Origin: Oscillospiraceae bacterium
Lineage (GTDB): Bacteria > Bacillota > Clostridia > Oscillospirales > Acutalibacteraceae
Reading direction: 5' to 3'
Length of the DNA stretch: 49,576 bases
Assembly: GCA_902802375.1 (NCBI GenBank)
Contig: CADCLS010000012.1
Coordinates: 1 to 49,576, forward strand
The translations under genes were made by a program, and so were the position numbers. This document shows positions 9,367 through 17,189 of this stretch, in pieces; the stretch's first letter is position 1, and each line of letters opens with the position of its first letter. A model generated the notes under the pieces. The model ran no database searches and had not been told where the DNA came from. It worked only from the letters and a program-made list of their open reading frames with translations.

Positions 9367-9955
9367 TTTTAAGAAATGAAAGTCTATGCACTTCACATAC
9401 GCCGTGCTCTTTTATTGCTTCATAATGCTCTTTTGTGCCATAGCCTTTATGCTTCTTGAAATTATACTGCGGATATTTTTTGTCATATTCAACGAGTAAC
9501 CTGTCACGGGTGACTTTTGCAAGGATTGACGCCGCGGCTATACTTGCCGATTTAGAGTCGCCTTTCACAACGGTTTCACAGGCAATTTTTATGTCATTTG
9601 GTATACGATTGCCGTCTATAAGTGCAAAATCAGCCTTAATACCAAGACCGTCAATCGCTCTGTTCATTGCAAGATATGTAGCGTTCAGTATATTATACTT
9701 TTCTATTTCCTCAAGCGTTCCGAAAGCTACACAGTACGCTATTGCCTTTTTAACAATTATATCATAAAGTGCCTCACGCTTTTTCTCGCTTAGCTTTTTT
9801 GAATCATTAAGTCCTTCAATTACTTCGTTTTCGGGAAGTATAACTGCAGCTGCACAAACCGGGCCTGCAAGAGGACCGCGCCCTGCCTCGTCAACACCGC
9901 AGATGTATTTATAGCCTTTAGCTTTTGCATTGATTTCATATGAAAAATCAGGCAT
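9353..9955 (-). CDS. rnhB: Ribonuclease HII
   Basis: Cleaves RNA of RNA-DNA hybrids and excises misincorporated ribonucleotides. Motif CGVDEAGRGPLAGPV places the catalytic Asp22-Glu23 pair; a central DGN and a later TRDR provide the remaining acidic residues. 200 aa from the ATG at 9955, which has GAGGGG 10 bases upstream; an 11-codon extension is less likely. Overlaps the end of rbgA by 8 bases and yraN at the other end, so rbgA-rnhB-yraN forms one tight unit. Confidence 0.95.
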   Translation of the reverse strand: MPDFSYEINAKAKGYKYICGVDEAGRGPLAGPVCAAAVILPENEVIEGLNDSKKLSEKKREALYDIIVKKAIAYCVAFGTLEEIEKYNILNATYLAMNRAIDGLGIKADFALIDGNRIPNDIKIACETVVKGDSKSASIAAASILAKVTRDRLLVEYDKKYPQYNFKKHKGYGTKEHYEAIKEHGVCEVHRLSFLKNVIK

Positions 9956-10817
9956 AAAAATCAGTCCCCTCAAGTGTAATCCTGCCAATTTTGCAGTTTC
10001 TGAATTCTTCGAGAAGCATATTTGCGGCTCTTAGCGTATCAACCTCACCGCCTCTTATCACCATCCCGCGCTTTTTACCGACCAAACACAGCGCGTCATA
10101 GCTATCCTCGGGCAATCTATCCATACCATACCTTGCCGAAATCAAAGGCATATAGTCGGATTTAAGTATTTCTAAAAGTCTCATTGCAAGAAGCTCTGTA
10201 TCAAGTATTCTATCCGTAACGGCACCGGTTATCGCAAGATGCTCACCAACTGTCTGAGAATCAAACTTAGGCCACAAGACACCCGGTGTATCCAAAAGCT
10301 CAAGCTTATCTGATACCGTAAACCACTGATTACCCTTTGTCACTCCCGGTCTGTTTTCGACCTTTGCCTTTGATTTGCCGGCAAGACGGTTGATAAAAGA
10401 GGACTTCCCTACATTCGGAATACCTAACACCATAACTCGCAAAGTCTTACCGACCATACCTTTTTCCTCATATTTTTTTAACTTGTCGCCAAGCACCGTC
10501 ATTACCGCCGACTTAAATTCTCCAACGCCCTTACCGCTTTTTGCATCCGCGGCAATAGCCAAAATACTGCTTTTTTTATAAAATGATATCCATTCGAGAG
10601 TTTTTTTCATATCTGCCATATCGCATTTATTAAGAAGCACGATATGAGGCTTGTTTCCGATAAGCTCAGGTATATCGGGGTTGCGACTGCTAAACGGTAT
10701 ACGCGCGTCAACAATTTCACATACGGCGTCAACCATATTTATTTGTTCGGCAATTTTCCTTTTTGCCTTGGTCATATGCCCCGGAAACCAGTTTATACTA
10801 CTTTTATTTTCGCTCAT
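9948..10817 (-). CDS. rbgA: Ribosome biogenesis GTPase RbgA (YlqF)
   Basis: Circularly permuted GTPase needed for late 50S assembly. The order of motifs shows the permutation: G4 NKCD at 63-66 precedes G1 GIPNVGKSS at 132-140 and G3 DTPG at 176-179. The N-terminal INWFPGHM signature is diagnostic. 289 residues is the normal length. AGAGGT precedes the ATG. Heads the rbgA-rnhB-yraN cluster, as in Bacillus where rnhB follows ylqF. Confidence 0.96.
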   Translation of the reverse strand: MSENKSSINWFPGHMTKAKRKIAEQINMVDAVCEIVDARIPFSSRNPDIPELIGNKPHIVLLNKCDMADMKKTLEWISFYKKSSILAIAADAKSGKGVGEFKSAVMTVLGDKLKKYEEKGMVGKTLRVMVLGIPNVGKSSFINRLAGKSKAKVENRPGVTKGNQWFTVSDKLELLDTPGVLWPKFDSQTVGEHLAITGAVTDRILDTELLAMRLLEILKSDYMPLISARYGMDRLPEDSYDALCLVGKKRGMVIRGGEVDTLRAANMLLEEFRNCKIGRITLEGTDFYA

Positions 10818-10829
10818 TTTTTACCTCTA

Positions 10830-11111
10830 TTAATCGCAATCAAAAATAGCTTTGTTCTTTATATACTTACTAAAAGTGTTTTTCCACTGCTTATGAGGTA
10901 ACGAAACATCATAAGCAGGAAGAGAAGATTTATCCATATCAATTTCTATCATAATGTCATAGCGATTTTCCCTGTCGCTATTTGATTTACTGATATTCAC
11001 AGCATTTATACCGTCTATTTCAAGAGTTTTATTGAATATTGCAGTTATTTCATCAAGTTGGGTTAAATAATCAAAACCGTCGACAAATTTTACTATTATA
11101 TAATGCTTCAT
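10830..11111 (-). CDS. Small protein resembling the Dabb (stress-responsive alpha/beta barrel) fold
   Basis: 93 residues, not recognised with certainty. The N-terminus MKHYIIVKF, the middle strand YDIMIEIDM and the C-terminal region with a His before a WKNTFSKYI helix follow the layout of Dabb-domain ferredoxin-like proteins. No catalytic residue can be assigned. It lies 1 base after the DUF1287 gene and 12 bases before rbgA, so it is probably co-transcribed with both. Confidence 0.65.
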   Translation of the reverse strand: MKHYIIVKFVDGFDYLTQLDEITAIFNKTLEIDGINAVNISKSNSDRENRYDIMIEIDMDKSSLPAYDVSLPHKQWKNTFSKYIKNKAIFDCD

Positions 11112-11112
11112 A

Positions 11113-11760
11113 TCAACTCACCCTGTAATGCCCTAATATATCGTCGCGAATTGTCAGAATATCCTCTTCATAAAACCTCTGCAAAGGATTTGCGTGATGA
11201 TAGACAAAGGGTATACCGTCACTGTTCCTATGTTCTGATACAATGCCTATATGCCCTTTGAATACGACAATATCTCCGCCCTGCCACTCATTGATTTTTT
11301 TAATATCGGTTGTCAGTATTAGGGCATTATTGTCAAAATATATTTTTAGATTACGCACCCTGCGAAAATCAATGTTTTTGTCTGCCTTTTCGTTGTTGTA
11401 ATCAGCCGGATGCGCCATTTTATCGATGTCTACAAGTTCCATTAAATCATAACCTGCACATTTAAGTCCCTGTGCTACAACATCGGTACAAACTCCGTAT
11501 TCATCATCAGGATATCCGCCAACATAATACTTGCTTTTATACTTAGGCTCCGTTTTCAAATACTTCTTTACGCCGTTTAGTATGTCAGTCTGGTCGTCAA
11601 TACCGTCGCCATCTTTATCAACAGCGCTTATATACTGCGGTATATCAAAATCTTTGTTAGTATATTTTTTGTGAGGTATGTAATTAAAGCAGTATAGCAA
11701 GTACACCGCGAAAGCACTTAAAACCGCAAAAACAGATATGAAAATTATTATTCTTTTCAA
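11113..11760 (-). CDS. DUF1287 protein, NlpC/P60-like amidase fold, membrane-anchored
   Basis: 215 residues with one N-terminal hydrophobic segment (about 3-24) that would anchor or export it. DKDGDGIDDQTD at 48-59 looks like a calcium-binding loop. DUF1287 features follow: VCTDVV with Cys91 as the likely nucleophile, then GGDIVVFKGHIGIVS and YHHANP supplying His residues. DUF1287 proteins are thought to be cell-wall or peptide amidases; this is family inference. The start is TTG at 11760, with GGTGA 7 bases upstream. It lies downstream of the lepB terminator, so it likely has its own promoter. Confidence 0.85.
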   Translation of the reverse strand: MKRIIIFISVFAVLSAFAVYLLYCFNYIPHKKYTNKDFDIPQYISAVDKDGDGIDDQTDILNGVKKYLKTEPKYKSKYYVGGYPDDEYGVCTDVVAQGLKCAGYDLMELVDIDKMAHPADYNNEKADKNIDFRRVRNLKIYFDNNALILTTDIKKINEWQGGDIVVFKGHIGIVSEHRNSDGIPFVYHHANPLQRFYEEDILTIRDDILGHYRVS

Positions 11761-11793
11761 AGCAATTCACCATAAAACATTCTAACATAAAAA

Positions 11794-11825
11794 CAAGCGG
11801 TTTTCAACAACCGCTTGCATTAAAA
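11794..11825 (-). terminator. Terminator of lepB
   Basis: Stem 11794-11802/11809-11817 (9 bp). On the minus strand it is followed by TTTTTATG, directly after the lepB stop. Confidence 0.8.
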
Positions 11826-12476
11826 TCAACCTATCCTACCGAACTTATCAAACGGGAAAACACGCAAAAACGCTTTTCCTAAAATGTATCGTTTATCTAT
11901 CATACCGCCCTTGCCTATTTGAGAAGAACGACTGTCAAGCGAGTCATTTCTGTTGTCTCCCATTACAAACACACAATTATCGGGAACCGTAACAGGGAAT
12001 TTAACATCATAAGAAAGATTTGTAGGCGTTTTTGTGTAGTTTTCTGTTAGCGCTTTACCGTCAACATAAACAATGCCGTTTTCAAAGTCAATATCAACCG
12101 TCTGCCCTTCAGTCGCTATAACACGCTTGATTATAGGCATTGAGTAACGCTCGATATTATCGGTATCATTAGTATAGTTGCGAGAAATCACAACAACATC
12201 TCCGTATTTCGGTTGATAAAACAAATCACTGATAATAACGCGTTCACCGTTAAAAAGGGTGTTGTTCATCGAATTACCGTCAATAGTAGGTACCCTGAAA
12301 ACAAATGCGAAAAGGATAATAACGGCAATCATCGCTGAAACTATCACATCCAGTCCCTCTAAAACCGTAGAAAAGGCACCGCTCTTATCGTCACTTTTAT
12401 TGCCGGTAAATTCAGAAAAACACAAGCCGATTTCAGTATTCTCTTCTAAGGAATTTATATTTTGACGGTCACTCAT
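11826..12476 (-). CDS. lepB: Signal peptidase I
   Basis: Membrane serine protease that removes Sec and Tat signal peptides. From the start at 12476 it has 216 residues: a cytoplasmic N-tail, one membrane segment at about 42-62, the catalytic Ser69 in DGNSMNNTL, the general base Lys117 in MPIIKRVIA, and the box GDNRNDSLDSR. The ATG at 12476 has GAGGGAT upstream; the longer open frame runs back through the rplS terminator and is rejected. It follows rplS, as in many Firmicutes. Confidence 0.93.
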   Translation of the reverse strand: MSDRQNINSLEENTEIGLCFSEFTGNKSDDKSGAFSTVLEGLDVIVSAMIAVIILFAFVFRVPTIDGNSMNNTLFNGERVIISDLFYQPKYGDVVVISRNYTNDTDNIERYSMPIIKRVIATEGQTVDIDFENGIVYVDGKALTENYTKTPTNLSYDVKFPVTVPDNCVFVMGDNRNDSLDSRSSQIGKGGMIDKRYILGKAFLRVFPFDKFGRIG

Positions 12477-12499
12477 ACTATCCCTCGCGATTTTATAAA

Positions 12500-12536
12500 A
12501 ATAACAAAAAGGAACAGGCGCTAACCCGTTCCTTAT
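12500..12536 (-). terminator. Terminator of rplS
   Basis: Stem AAGGAAC/GTTCCTT at 12509-12515/12528-12534. On the minus strand it is followed by a T-rich tail, between rplS and lepB. Confidence 0.75.
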
Positions 12537-12544
12537 AAGACGCA

Positions 12545-12889
12545 TTAGCCGATAAGCTCTTTAACCTTTGCGGCTTTACCGACTCTGTCACGCAAATAAT
12601 AAAGCTTCGCTCTGCGAACTTTACCTTTTCTTACAAGCTCAACTTTTGCAACGATTGGTGAGTGTAACGGGAAAACACGCTCAACACCAACACCGTAAGA
12701 AACGCGACGAACGGTAAATGTTTCAGCAATACCGGAATTGTTCTTTGCAATAACCGTGCCCTCAAAAACCTGAATACGCTCTTTCTCGCCTTCTTTAATG
12801 CGTACATGTACCTTAACCGTGCTGCCGATTATAATTTCCGGCGCATCCTCTTTTATTTGAGAGGCGGTAAGCTCCTTCAAAATATCCAT
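12545..12889 (-). CDS. rplS: 50S ribosomal protein L19
   Basis: Ribosomal protein at the 30S-50S interface, 114 residues, full length. The family sequence is clear: the N-terminal helix [22 protein letters not shown], the ERVFPLHSP motif and the basic [19 protein letters not shown] precedes the ATG. A separate promoter and a structured 5' leader precede it, and a terminator follows. Confidence 0.97.
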   Translation of the reverse strand: MDILKELTASQIKEDAPEIIIGSTVKVHVRIKEGEKERIQVFEGTVIAKNNSGIAETFTVRRVSYGVGVERVFPLHSPIVAKVELVRKGKVRRAKLYYLRDRVGKAAKVKELIG

Positions 12890-12995
12890 TATATTTTCCT
12901 CCTTAATTCTTTCAAGCGTTCATGGAACTATGCCAGAGGACCGCCCGCTTCAATGTCGATATTTCGGCACTGACCCCACCTTTTAAGGAAAGGTG
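12890..12995 (-). promoter_or_regulatory. Candidate L19 leader RNA (autoregulatory 5' leader of rplS)
   Basis: The roughly 110-base leader between the promoter and rplS contains the inverted pair CCTTT/AAAGG near 12980 and GC-rich segments (GGGCGGTCC, complement near 12945). The position is that of the Firmicute L19 leader. I infer the family from position; the fold needs a covariance-model check. Confidence 0.45.
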
Positions 12996-13012
12996 AACTC
13001 AAATGCCCGATT

Positions 13013-13043
13013 ATCATACCATAAACGCAAAAAAAAATCAAGT
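13013..13043 (-). promoter_or_regulatory. rplS: rplS promoter
   Basis: On the minus strand -35 TTGATT and -10 TATGAT are 16 bases apart, followed by AAT; the position suits a leader of about 120 bases before rplS. Confidence 0.6.
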
Positions 13044-13090
13044 ATTTTTTTCTCATACTCTAAGTAACGCCTGGAATATAAAATTAGGTA

Positions 13091-13120
13091 TTGACAAAAC
13101 CACACATTTAGTGTGATAAT
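13091..13120 (+). promoter_or_regulatory. rsmD: rsmD promoter with an internal dyad
   Basis: TTGACA at 13091-13096 and GATAAT at 13115-13120 with an 18-base spacer. The dyad CACAC-ATTTA-GTGTG (13101-13115) fills the spacer and could bind a repressor or be coincidence. Confidence 0.65.
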
Positions 13121-13154
13121 ATATTTGTATTTTTTTACATTTTGGTGAGCATTT

Positions 13155-13709
13155 ATGCGTGTTATTACCGGCGTTGCCCGCGGCAGACGCCTTGCGACAA
13201 TCGAAGGTACAGATATTGTCCGCCCTACTACCGAAAAGGTTAAAGAAGCCATTTTCAGCGCAATACAGTTTGAAATCTGTGGCAGGCGTGTTCTCGATTT
13301 GTTTGCAGGCTCAGGTCAGCTTGGTATTGAGGCTTTAAGCAGAGGAGCAAAAAGCGCCGTATTTGTTGATAGTTCCAAAGTATCAATCGATACGGTAAAG
13401 AAGAATCTTGAAACAACTAAGCTTTTGGGGCTTGCAAAAACTGTTAATCTTGATTATTCGTCATATCTTCTTCGCTGTACAGAAGTTTTTGATATAGCGT
13501 TTTTAGACCCACCGTATAAATCGGGTATATTGGTTGATGCCTTAGAAAAAACCTTAGAGCATTTAAGCGCTTTCGGTACTGCGATTTGCGAACACCCGTC
13601 CGATATCTCTTTGCCGGATACAGTATCCGTTTTTAAGGTACACCGTGTTTACAAATTCGGCACGATTTGTGTTACAATATATAAAAAGGATGAAGGTTTT
13701 AATGAGTAA
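13155..13709 (+). CDS. rsmD: 16S rRNA (guanine(966)-N(2))-methyltransferase
   Basis: SAM-dependent methyltransferase modifying G966 of 16S rRNA. 184 residues with the N-terminal VARGRRL motif, the SAM-binding DLFAGSGQLG at 48-57 and the catalytic DPPY at 118-121. The last bases overlap the coaD start (ATGAGTAA), a common rsmD-coaD pairing. It starts ATG at 13155, with a GGTGAG-like site upstream. Confidence 0.94.
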   Translation: MRVITGVARGRRLATIEGTDIVRPTTEKVKEAIFSAIQFEICGRRVLDLFAGSGQLGIEALSRGAKSAVFVDSSKVSIDTVKKNLETTKLLGLAKTVNLDYSSYLLRCTEVFDIAFLDPPYKSGILVDALEKTLEHLSAFGTAICEHPSDISLPDTVSVFKVHRVYKFGTICVTIYKKDEGFNE

Positions 13710-14220
13710 AAGAGTCGCCATTTGCCCTGGTAGTTTTGATTGTATTACACTGGGGCACTTGGATATTATAACCCGTGCCGCCGCTATGTTTGACGAAATC
13801 ATCGTAGTTGCGATGAATAATCAACAAAAAACCTACACATTTACACCCGAAGAACGAGTTAGTATGATAAAGAAAGCTACCACGGGAATTAAAAATGTGC
13901 AAGTAGATTTATATGACGGGCTTCTTGCTGAATATGCTGCTAAAAAAGGAGCGTCAGCAATTATAAAGGGTTTGCGCGCTATGTCGGATTTTGAATATGA
14001 ATTCCAAATGGCGCTTACCAATAAAAAACTCAACCCGGAGGTTGAAACTCTGTTTTTAACCACCAGTGCAGAAAACATGTATTTAAGCTCAAGTATGGTT
14101 AAGCAGATTGCAAGTATGGGCGGCGATGTATCGGATTTTGTGCCGTCAGTTATACTGGACGATATTTTGAAAAAATTATCGCCCGAAAAAAAACAAAAGC
14201 ATTTGAATAATGGAGGATGA
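13702..14220 (+). CDS. coaD: Phosphopantetheine adenylyltransferase
   Basis: Penultimate enzyme of coenzyme A synthesis, joining ATP and 4'-phosphopantetheine. 172 residues from the ATG at 13702, chosen for GAAGG 5 bases upstream and because CPGSFDCITLGH (Thr16, His19) then sits at the usual N-terminal place. The C-terminal nucleotide motif YLSSSMVKQ is present. It overlaps rsmD by 8 bases and meets the next gene at a GGAGG inside its own 3' end, so the three genes are coupled. Confidence 0.96.
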   Translation: MSKRVAICPGSFDCITLGHLDIITRAAAMFDEIIVVAMNNQQKTYTFTPEERVSMIKKATTGIKNVQVDLYDGLLAEYAAKKGASAIIKGLRAMSDFEYEFQMALTNKKLNPEVETLFLTTSAENMYLSSSMVKQIASMGGDVSDFVPSVILDDILKKLSPEKKQKHLNNGG

Positions 14221-14225
14221 GTAAA

Positions 14226-14690
14226 ATGAACATTGAAGAATTACTTGAACAGTTTGATGAGGTCCTTGACAGCGGCATTAAAATCCCCGGCAAAAAGACA
14301 TTGGTTGATGTTGAAAAGCTTCGCGCGGTAGTCGATGATATTCGCCTTAATATTCCTAACGAAATAAAACAGGCTCGCGGTATCGTTGCAGACCGTACCG
14401 ATATTATAACAACCGCAAAGCGTGAAGCCGACGGCATTATCAGAAATGCAGAAGAGCGCGCAAAAGCCATTGTAGCCCAAGAAGAAATAGTTAAAATGGC
14501 TCAGGAGAAAGCAACAGAAATCATTGCTAACGCTCAAGCCAAAAGCAAAGAGATGCGTCGTGCAGCTCAGGATTTTGTAGACGATATTATGCGCCGCGCC
14601 GACGAGGGTCTGACCTCAAACCTCGGTGAAATCCGTAAAACAAGGGCAGCTCTTAAACAGTCCGTGCCTTCGTCATCAAATAAGGATTAA
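14226..14690 (+). CDS. Coiled-coil protein of unknown function following coaD
   Basis: 154 residues, mostly charged helix. Residues about 55-125 form an Ala/Glu/Lys-rich coiled coil resembling ATP synthase b-subunit or DivIVA tails, but there is no membrane segment. No domain with known function is recognised. Start at 14226 because GGAGG (14212-14216) is 9 bases upstream; an ATG at 14217 would be too close. It is the last gene of rsmD-coaD, with a terminator after it. Confidence 0.85.
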   Translation: MNIEELLEQFDEVLDSGIKIPGKKTLVDVEKLRAVVDDIRLNIPNEIKQARGIVADRTDIITTAKREADGIIRNAEERAKAIVAQEEIVKMAQEKATEIIANAQAKSKEMRRAAQDFVDDIMRRADEGLTSNLGEIRKTRAALKQSVPSSSNKD

Positions 14691-14696
14691 TTGATA

Positions 14697-14726
14697 AGGG
14701 CTGTCTCTTGACAGCCCTGTTTTTTC
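14697..14726 (+). terminator. Terminator of the rsmD-coaD operon
   Basis: Perfect 9-bp stem 14697-14705/14710-14718 with loop TCTT, then GTTTTTTCT. Confidence 0.92.
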
Positions 14727-14746
14727 TGTTTTTTGGTTTTTATATC

Positions 14747-14775
14747 TTGACAAAACAGCTAATATATTATATTAT
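14747..14775 (+). promoter_or_regulatory. Promoter of tRNA-Leu
   Basis: TTGACA at 14747-14752, 17-base spacer, TATTAT at 14770-14775; the tRNA starts 11 bases later. Confidence 0.8.
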
Positions 14776-14785
14776 GTTTTATAAC

Positions 14786-14872
14786 GCCGCTGTGGCGGAA
14801 TAGGCAGACGCAAGGGACTTAAAATCCCTCGGTAGCAATACCGTACCGGTTCAAGTCCGGTCAGCGGCACCA
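14786..14872 (+). tRNA. tRNA-Leu(UAA)
   Basis: 87 nucleotides with an acceptor stem GCCGCTG/CAGCGGC, a long variable arm typical of type-II tRNAs, a T-loop GGTTCAAGTCC and an encoded CCA end. The anticodon TAA at 14820-14822 lies in the seven-base loop CTTAAAA and reads UUA. Confidence 0.97.
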
Positions 14873-15112
14873 GTCGAGAGCCTCGACACGCAAACGCGTA
14901 GTTGAGGTTCTCTATTTTTATAGTTTCTACCTCGCGTTTTTAGCTTGTATTATCAATACTCGCACAAAGTTGAGAGCCTCGACACGCAAACGCGTAGTTG
15001 AGGTTCTCTATTTTTATAGTTTCTATCTCGCGTTTTTAGCTTGTATTATCAATACTCGCACAAAGTTGAGAGCCTCGACACGCAAACGCGTAGTTGAGGC
15101 TCTTCTTTTTTT
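14873..15112 (+). repeat. Three tandem 96-bp copies of a tRNA terminator hairpin
   Basis: The segment beginning GAGAGCCTCGAC occurs at 14876, 14972 and 15068, a strict 96-base period. Each copy has an inverted pair GAGAGCCTCGA / TTGAGG(T/C)TCTC around a CACGCAAACGCGTAG loop, then a T-rich tail, so each can terminate tRNA-Leu transcription. The first two units are almost identical. The third ends in a better T-run (TTCTTTTTTT). No gene is present. Confidence 0.88.
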
Positions 15113-15151
15113 GTCTTATACCTTGCGTTTTAGCTGCGTTTTGAAAACAAC

Positions 15152-15193
15152 AAAACCGCCTCAACCCATTGATTTTGGATTTGAAGCGGTTTT
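15152..15193. terminator. Bidirectional terminator between tRNA-Leu and tRNA-Lys
   Basis: Stem AAAACCGCCTCAA (15152-15164) pairs with TTGAAGCGGTTTT (15181-15193) with one wobble. The A and T runs at both ends allow termination in either direction. Confidence 0.8.
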
Positions 15194-15199
15194 ATCTTA

Positions 15200-15276
15200 T
15201 GGTGACCCATCGGGGATTTGAACCCCGGACACCTTGATTAAAAGTCAAGTGCTCTGCCAACTGAGCTAATGGATCA
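15200..15276 (-). tRNA. tRNA-Lys(UUU)
   Basis: 77 nucleotides on the minus strand with acceptor GATCCAT/ATGGGTC, D-arm GCTC...GAGC, anticodon loop CTTTTAA (TTT, complement of 15241-15243), T-arm CGGGGTTCAAATCCCCG and encoded CCA. Confidence 0.97.
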
Positions 15277-15293
15277 AAATATGCAACAGTGAT

Positions 15294-15322
15294 ATTATAT
15301 CAATATGTTTGCACATTGTCAA
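15294..15322 (-). promoter_or_regulatory. Promoter of tRNA-Lys
   Basis: Minus strand TTGACA (complement of 15317-15322) and TATAAT (complement of 15294-15299) with a 17-base spacer, about 18 bases before the tRNA. Confidence 0.85.
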
Positions 15323-15415
15323 GTGAAAAATTCATTTATAATATATTTTAATTTAATATTCAGTGTACAACCCGTTTCAGCATATAATTTACGGAATTAT
15401 ATGGGAGATGGTTCT

Positions 15416-16093
15416 ATGTTAAAGCTACTGTTAGAAATACTCAGCAATATTTTTTATTTGGCTCTTCATGTCAAAAGCGGCGGTTCGTTTCCGCCGCCGC
15501 TTAGTGCAAAAAAAGAGGATGAGTTACTCACACGCGTGGCAAACGGTGATACTGAGGCGAGGAACATACTTGTCGAACACAACTTGCGGCTTGTTGCTCA
15601 CATAGTAAAAAAATATTACACAACAGGTTGTGAACAGGATGACCTGATTTCCATAGGTACTATCGGGCTTATAAAAGCCGTTTCAACCTTCAAAAACGAT
15701 AAAGGAATACGACTTGCGACCTATGCTTCGCGATGTATAGAAAATGAGATACTTATGTATTTCAGAAATCTGAAAAAAACTGCTCAGGATGTTTATATAA
15801 GCGACCCAATAGAGACAGACAAAGAAGGCAATACACTCACGCTGATAGATGTCATAGCAGATGACAGCGATATTGCAGATGAAATTGATACAAAAATGAA
15901 GCTTCAAAAGCTTCGGGTTATAATCGGAGGGGTTCTCGACGAGCGCGAATACGAAATAATTCGTATGAGATACGGTCTCGGTGGTCAAAAAGAGCTGACC
16001 CAACGGGAGGTCGCAAGCAAGCTTGGTATATCAAGAAGTTATGTATCAAGAATTGAAAAATCAGCTTTAAGCAAGCTCAGAGCAAAATTCTAA
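15416..16093 (+). CDS. sigK: RNA polymerase sporulation sigma factor SigK, uninterrupted
   Basis: Mother-cell late sigma factor, 225 residues. The hydrophobic N-terminal pro-sequence (about 1-20) and FPPPLS motif precede sigma region 2 (EHNLRLVAHIVKK, then ISIGTIGLIKAV, then the ATYASRCIENEILM segment) and region 4 HTH TQREVASKLGISRSYVSRIEK near 197-217. The pro-sequence implies proteolytic activation as in Bacillus. The ATG at 15416 has GGGAG 8 bases upstream; an ATG at 15401 is weaker. There is no skin-type insertion. A CATATAAT box at 15381-15388 resembles a sigma-E -10 (CATACAAT), which would fit mother-cell control. Confidence 0.94.
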   Translation: MLKLLLEILSNIFYLALHVKSGGSFPPPLSAKKEDELLTRVANGDTEARNILVEHNLRLVAHIVKKYYTTGCEQDDLISIGTIGLIKAVSTFKNDKGIRLATYASRCIENEILMYFRNLKKTAQDVYISDPIETDKEGNTLTLIDVIADDSDIADEIDTKMKLQKLRVIIGGVLDEREYEIIRMRYGLGGQKELTQREVASKLGISRSYVSRIEKSALSKLRAKF

Positions 16094-16098
16094 GAATC

Positions 16099-16375
16099 GG
16101 CTTACACTCGATAAGGACAAAACGCCCGACAATCGGCTGTTTTGTCGTTCTTTCGCGCCTTCGCTCATTGAAATACAATAGTATTCCTGCTTCGCTCATA
16201 CGCAAAATCTGCGAAAAACAGTTCGATTTCGGGTGCGAAGCAGTTTTGTAGGAGCAAAATTTTTGCTCCGTCGAAGATGAGGAACGCCGTTATACTGGCG
16301 TATTCGGCGTGACGAGGCAAGAACGGGCTGAAATTTTGCCCTCAAAAACCATTTTGTCCTTACCGGGTGTAAGCC
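16099..16375. repeat. 277-bp inverted-repeat element between sigK and the VTT gene
   Basis: 24-bp arms 16099-16122 and 16352-16375 are inverted copies matching at 22 of 24 positions. The interior holds several small hairpins (GGAGCAAAATTTTTGCTCC, CGCC-GTTATACT-GGCG, CCGA-CAA-TCGG) and no open frame. The right arm overlaps the last codons of the VTT gene. It resembles a MITE or an intergenic repeat; I cannot confirm further genome copies. Confidence 0.6.
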
Positions 16376-17076
16376 TTATGCTTATTACCTATGCGTTTGT
16401 AAATAATCAAACCTATTCCACTTAAAATCACAGTTACAGAAAAAACAATTATTGCTATCTCATAACGCTCGTTACCGAGTGCTGTGCCTGCAAGCACCGA
16501 AGTCATAAGCGACGGTATGCGAGCAACGGTTGTAATAAAAATCCATGCCGACAGTTTCATATCGGTAAGTCCAACAAAATACGAAAGCAAATCCTTCGGA
16601 GTTCCGGGGATAAGAAAAATTATAAAGCAAAGGATGTTAACTCTTTTTGAATCCTGCAGAAATTTGAGCCGCTTGATTTTTTCAATCGGAAAGAACACCT
16701 CTACCACACGCACGCCAAATTTTCTGACAGTCATAAAAATAATCACACCTGCAATCAAAAAAGCAATCAGGCAATCAACAGTGCCGCGCACTGCTCCGAA
16801 AGCATATCCCGCGGCGATTTCAAACGGCTCACCGGGAACTATTGCTATCACTGTTTGAAATATTATCATCAGTATAAATACAATATCGCTGAGTATTCCA
16901 TAGCTTTTTACAAAACCCCTGAACTGCTCAGGTTTATTCACGAACTGTATAAGTGGTTTACCCACAAGTATTGCTATTACAAAGCTGAAAATTATAACTG
17001 CGACAATTAAAACAGCGGTAAGTATTTTCTTTTGTTTATCGCTGAGTTTTCCTTCTCCGATTTCTTTCACATTCAT
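16360..17076 (-). CDS. TVP38/TMEM64 (VTT/DedA-like) membrane protein
   Basis: About 238 residues with some six hydrophobic segments. The VTT signature is visible: PGEPFEIAAGYAFGAVRGT in the middle and IFLIPGTPKDLLSYFVGLT later. Family members are lipid scramblase- or transporter-like; the substrate here is unknown. Start assignment is uncertain: a TATAAT lies over the farthest upstream codons, so ATG at 17076 or GTG at 17070 (GGAG 8 bases upstream) are preferred. The last residues KAYTR and the stop lie in the right arm of an inverted-repeat element, so the original C-terminus may have been replaced. Confidence 0.85.
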   Translation of the reverse strand: MNVKEIGEGKLSDKQKKILTAVLIVAVIIFSFVIAILVGKPLIQFVNKPEQFRGFVKSYGILSDIVFILMIIFQTVIAIVPGEPFEIAAGYAFGAVRGTVDCLIAFLIAGVIIFMTVRKFGVRVVEVFFPIEKIKRLKFLQDSKRVNILCFIIFLIPGTPKDLLSYFVGLTDMKLSAWIFITTVARIPSLMTSVLAGTALGNERYEIAIIVFSVTVILSGIGLIIYKRIGNKHKAYTR

Positions 17077-17189
17077 CACTCCAAGAGCATTATACAACAT
17101 ATGTTTATCTAATTAAAGGAATATTTGTTAAAAAGTTGCATTTTTAAGTAATAAATGTTAAAATCTAAAAAAACGAAAGGAGAATTGCG

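Noticed and set aside
12477-12545. N-terminal extension of signal peptidase I
   Set aside because: It would translate through the rplS terminator hairpin; ATG 12476 has its own ribosome site.
14970-15221. 83-codon open frame over the triplicated terminator
   Set aside because: It is built from hairpin repeats, has no ribosome site and runs into the tRNA-Lys gene.
15416-16093. Skin-like element interrupting sigK
   Set aside because: The sigma-K frame is continuous from pro-sequence to region 4.
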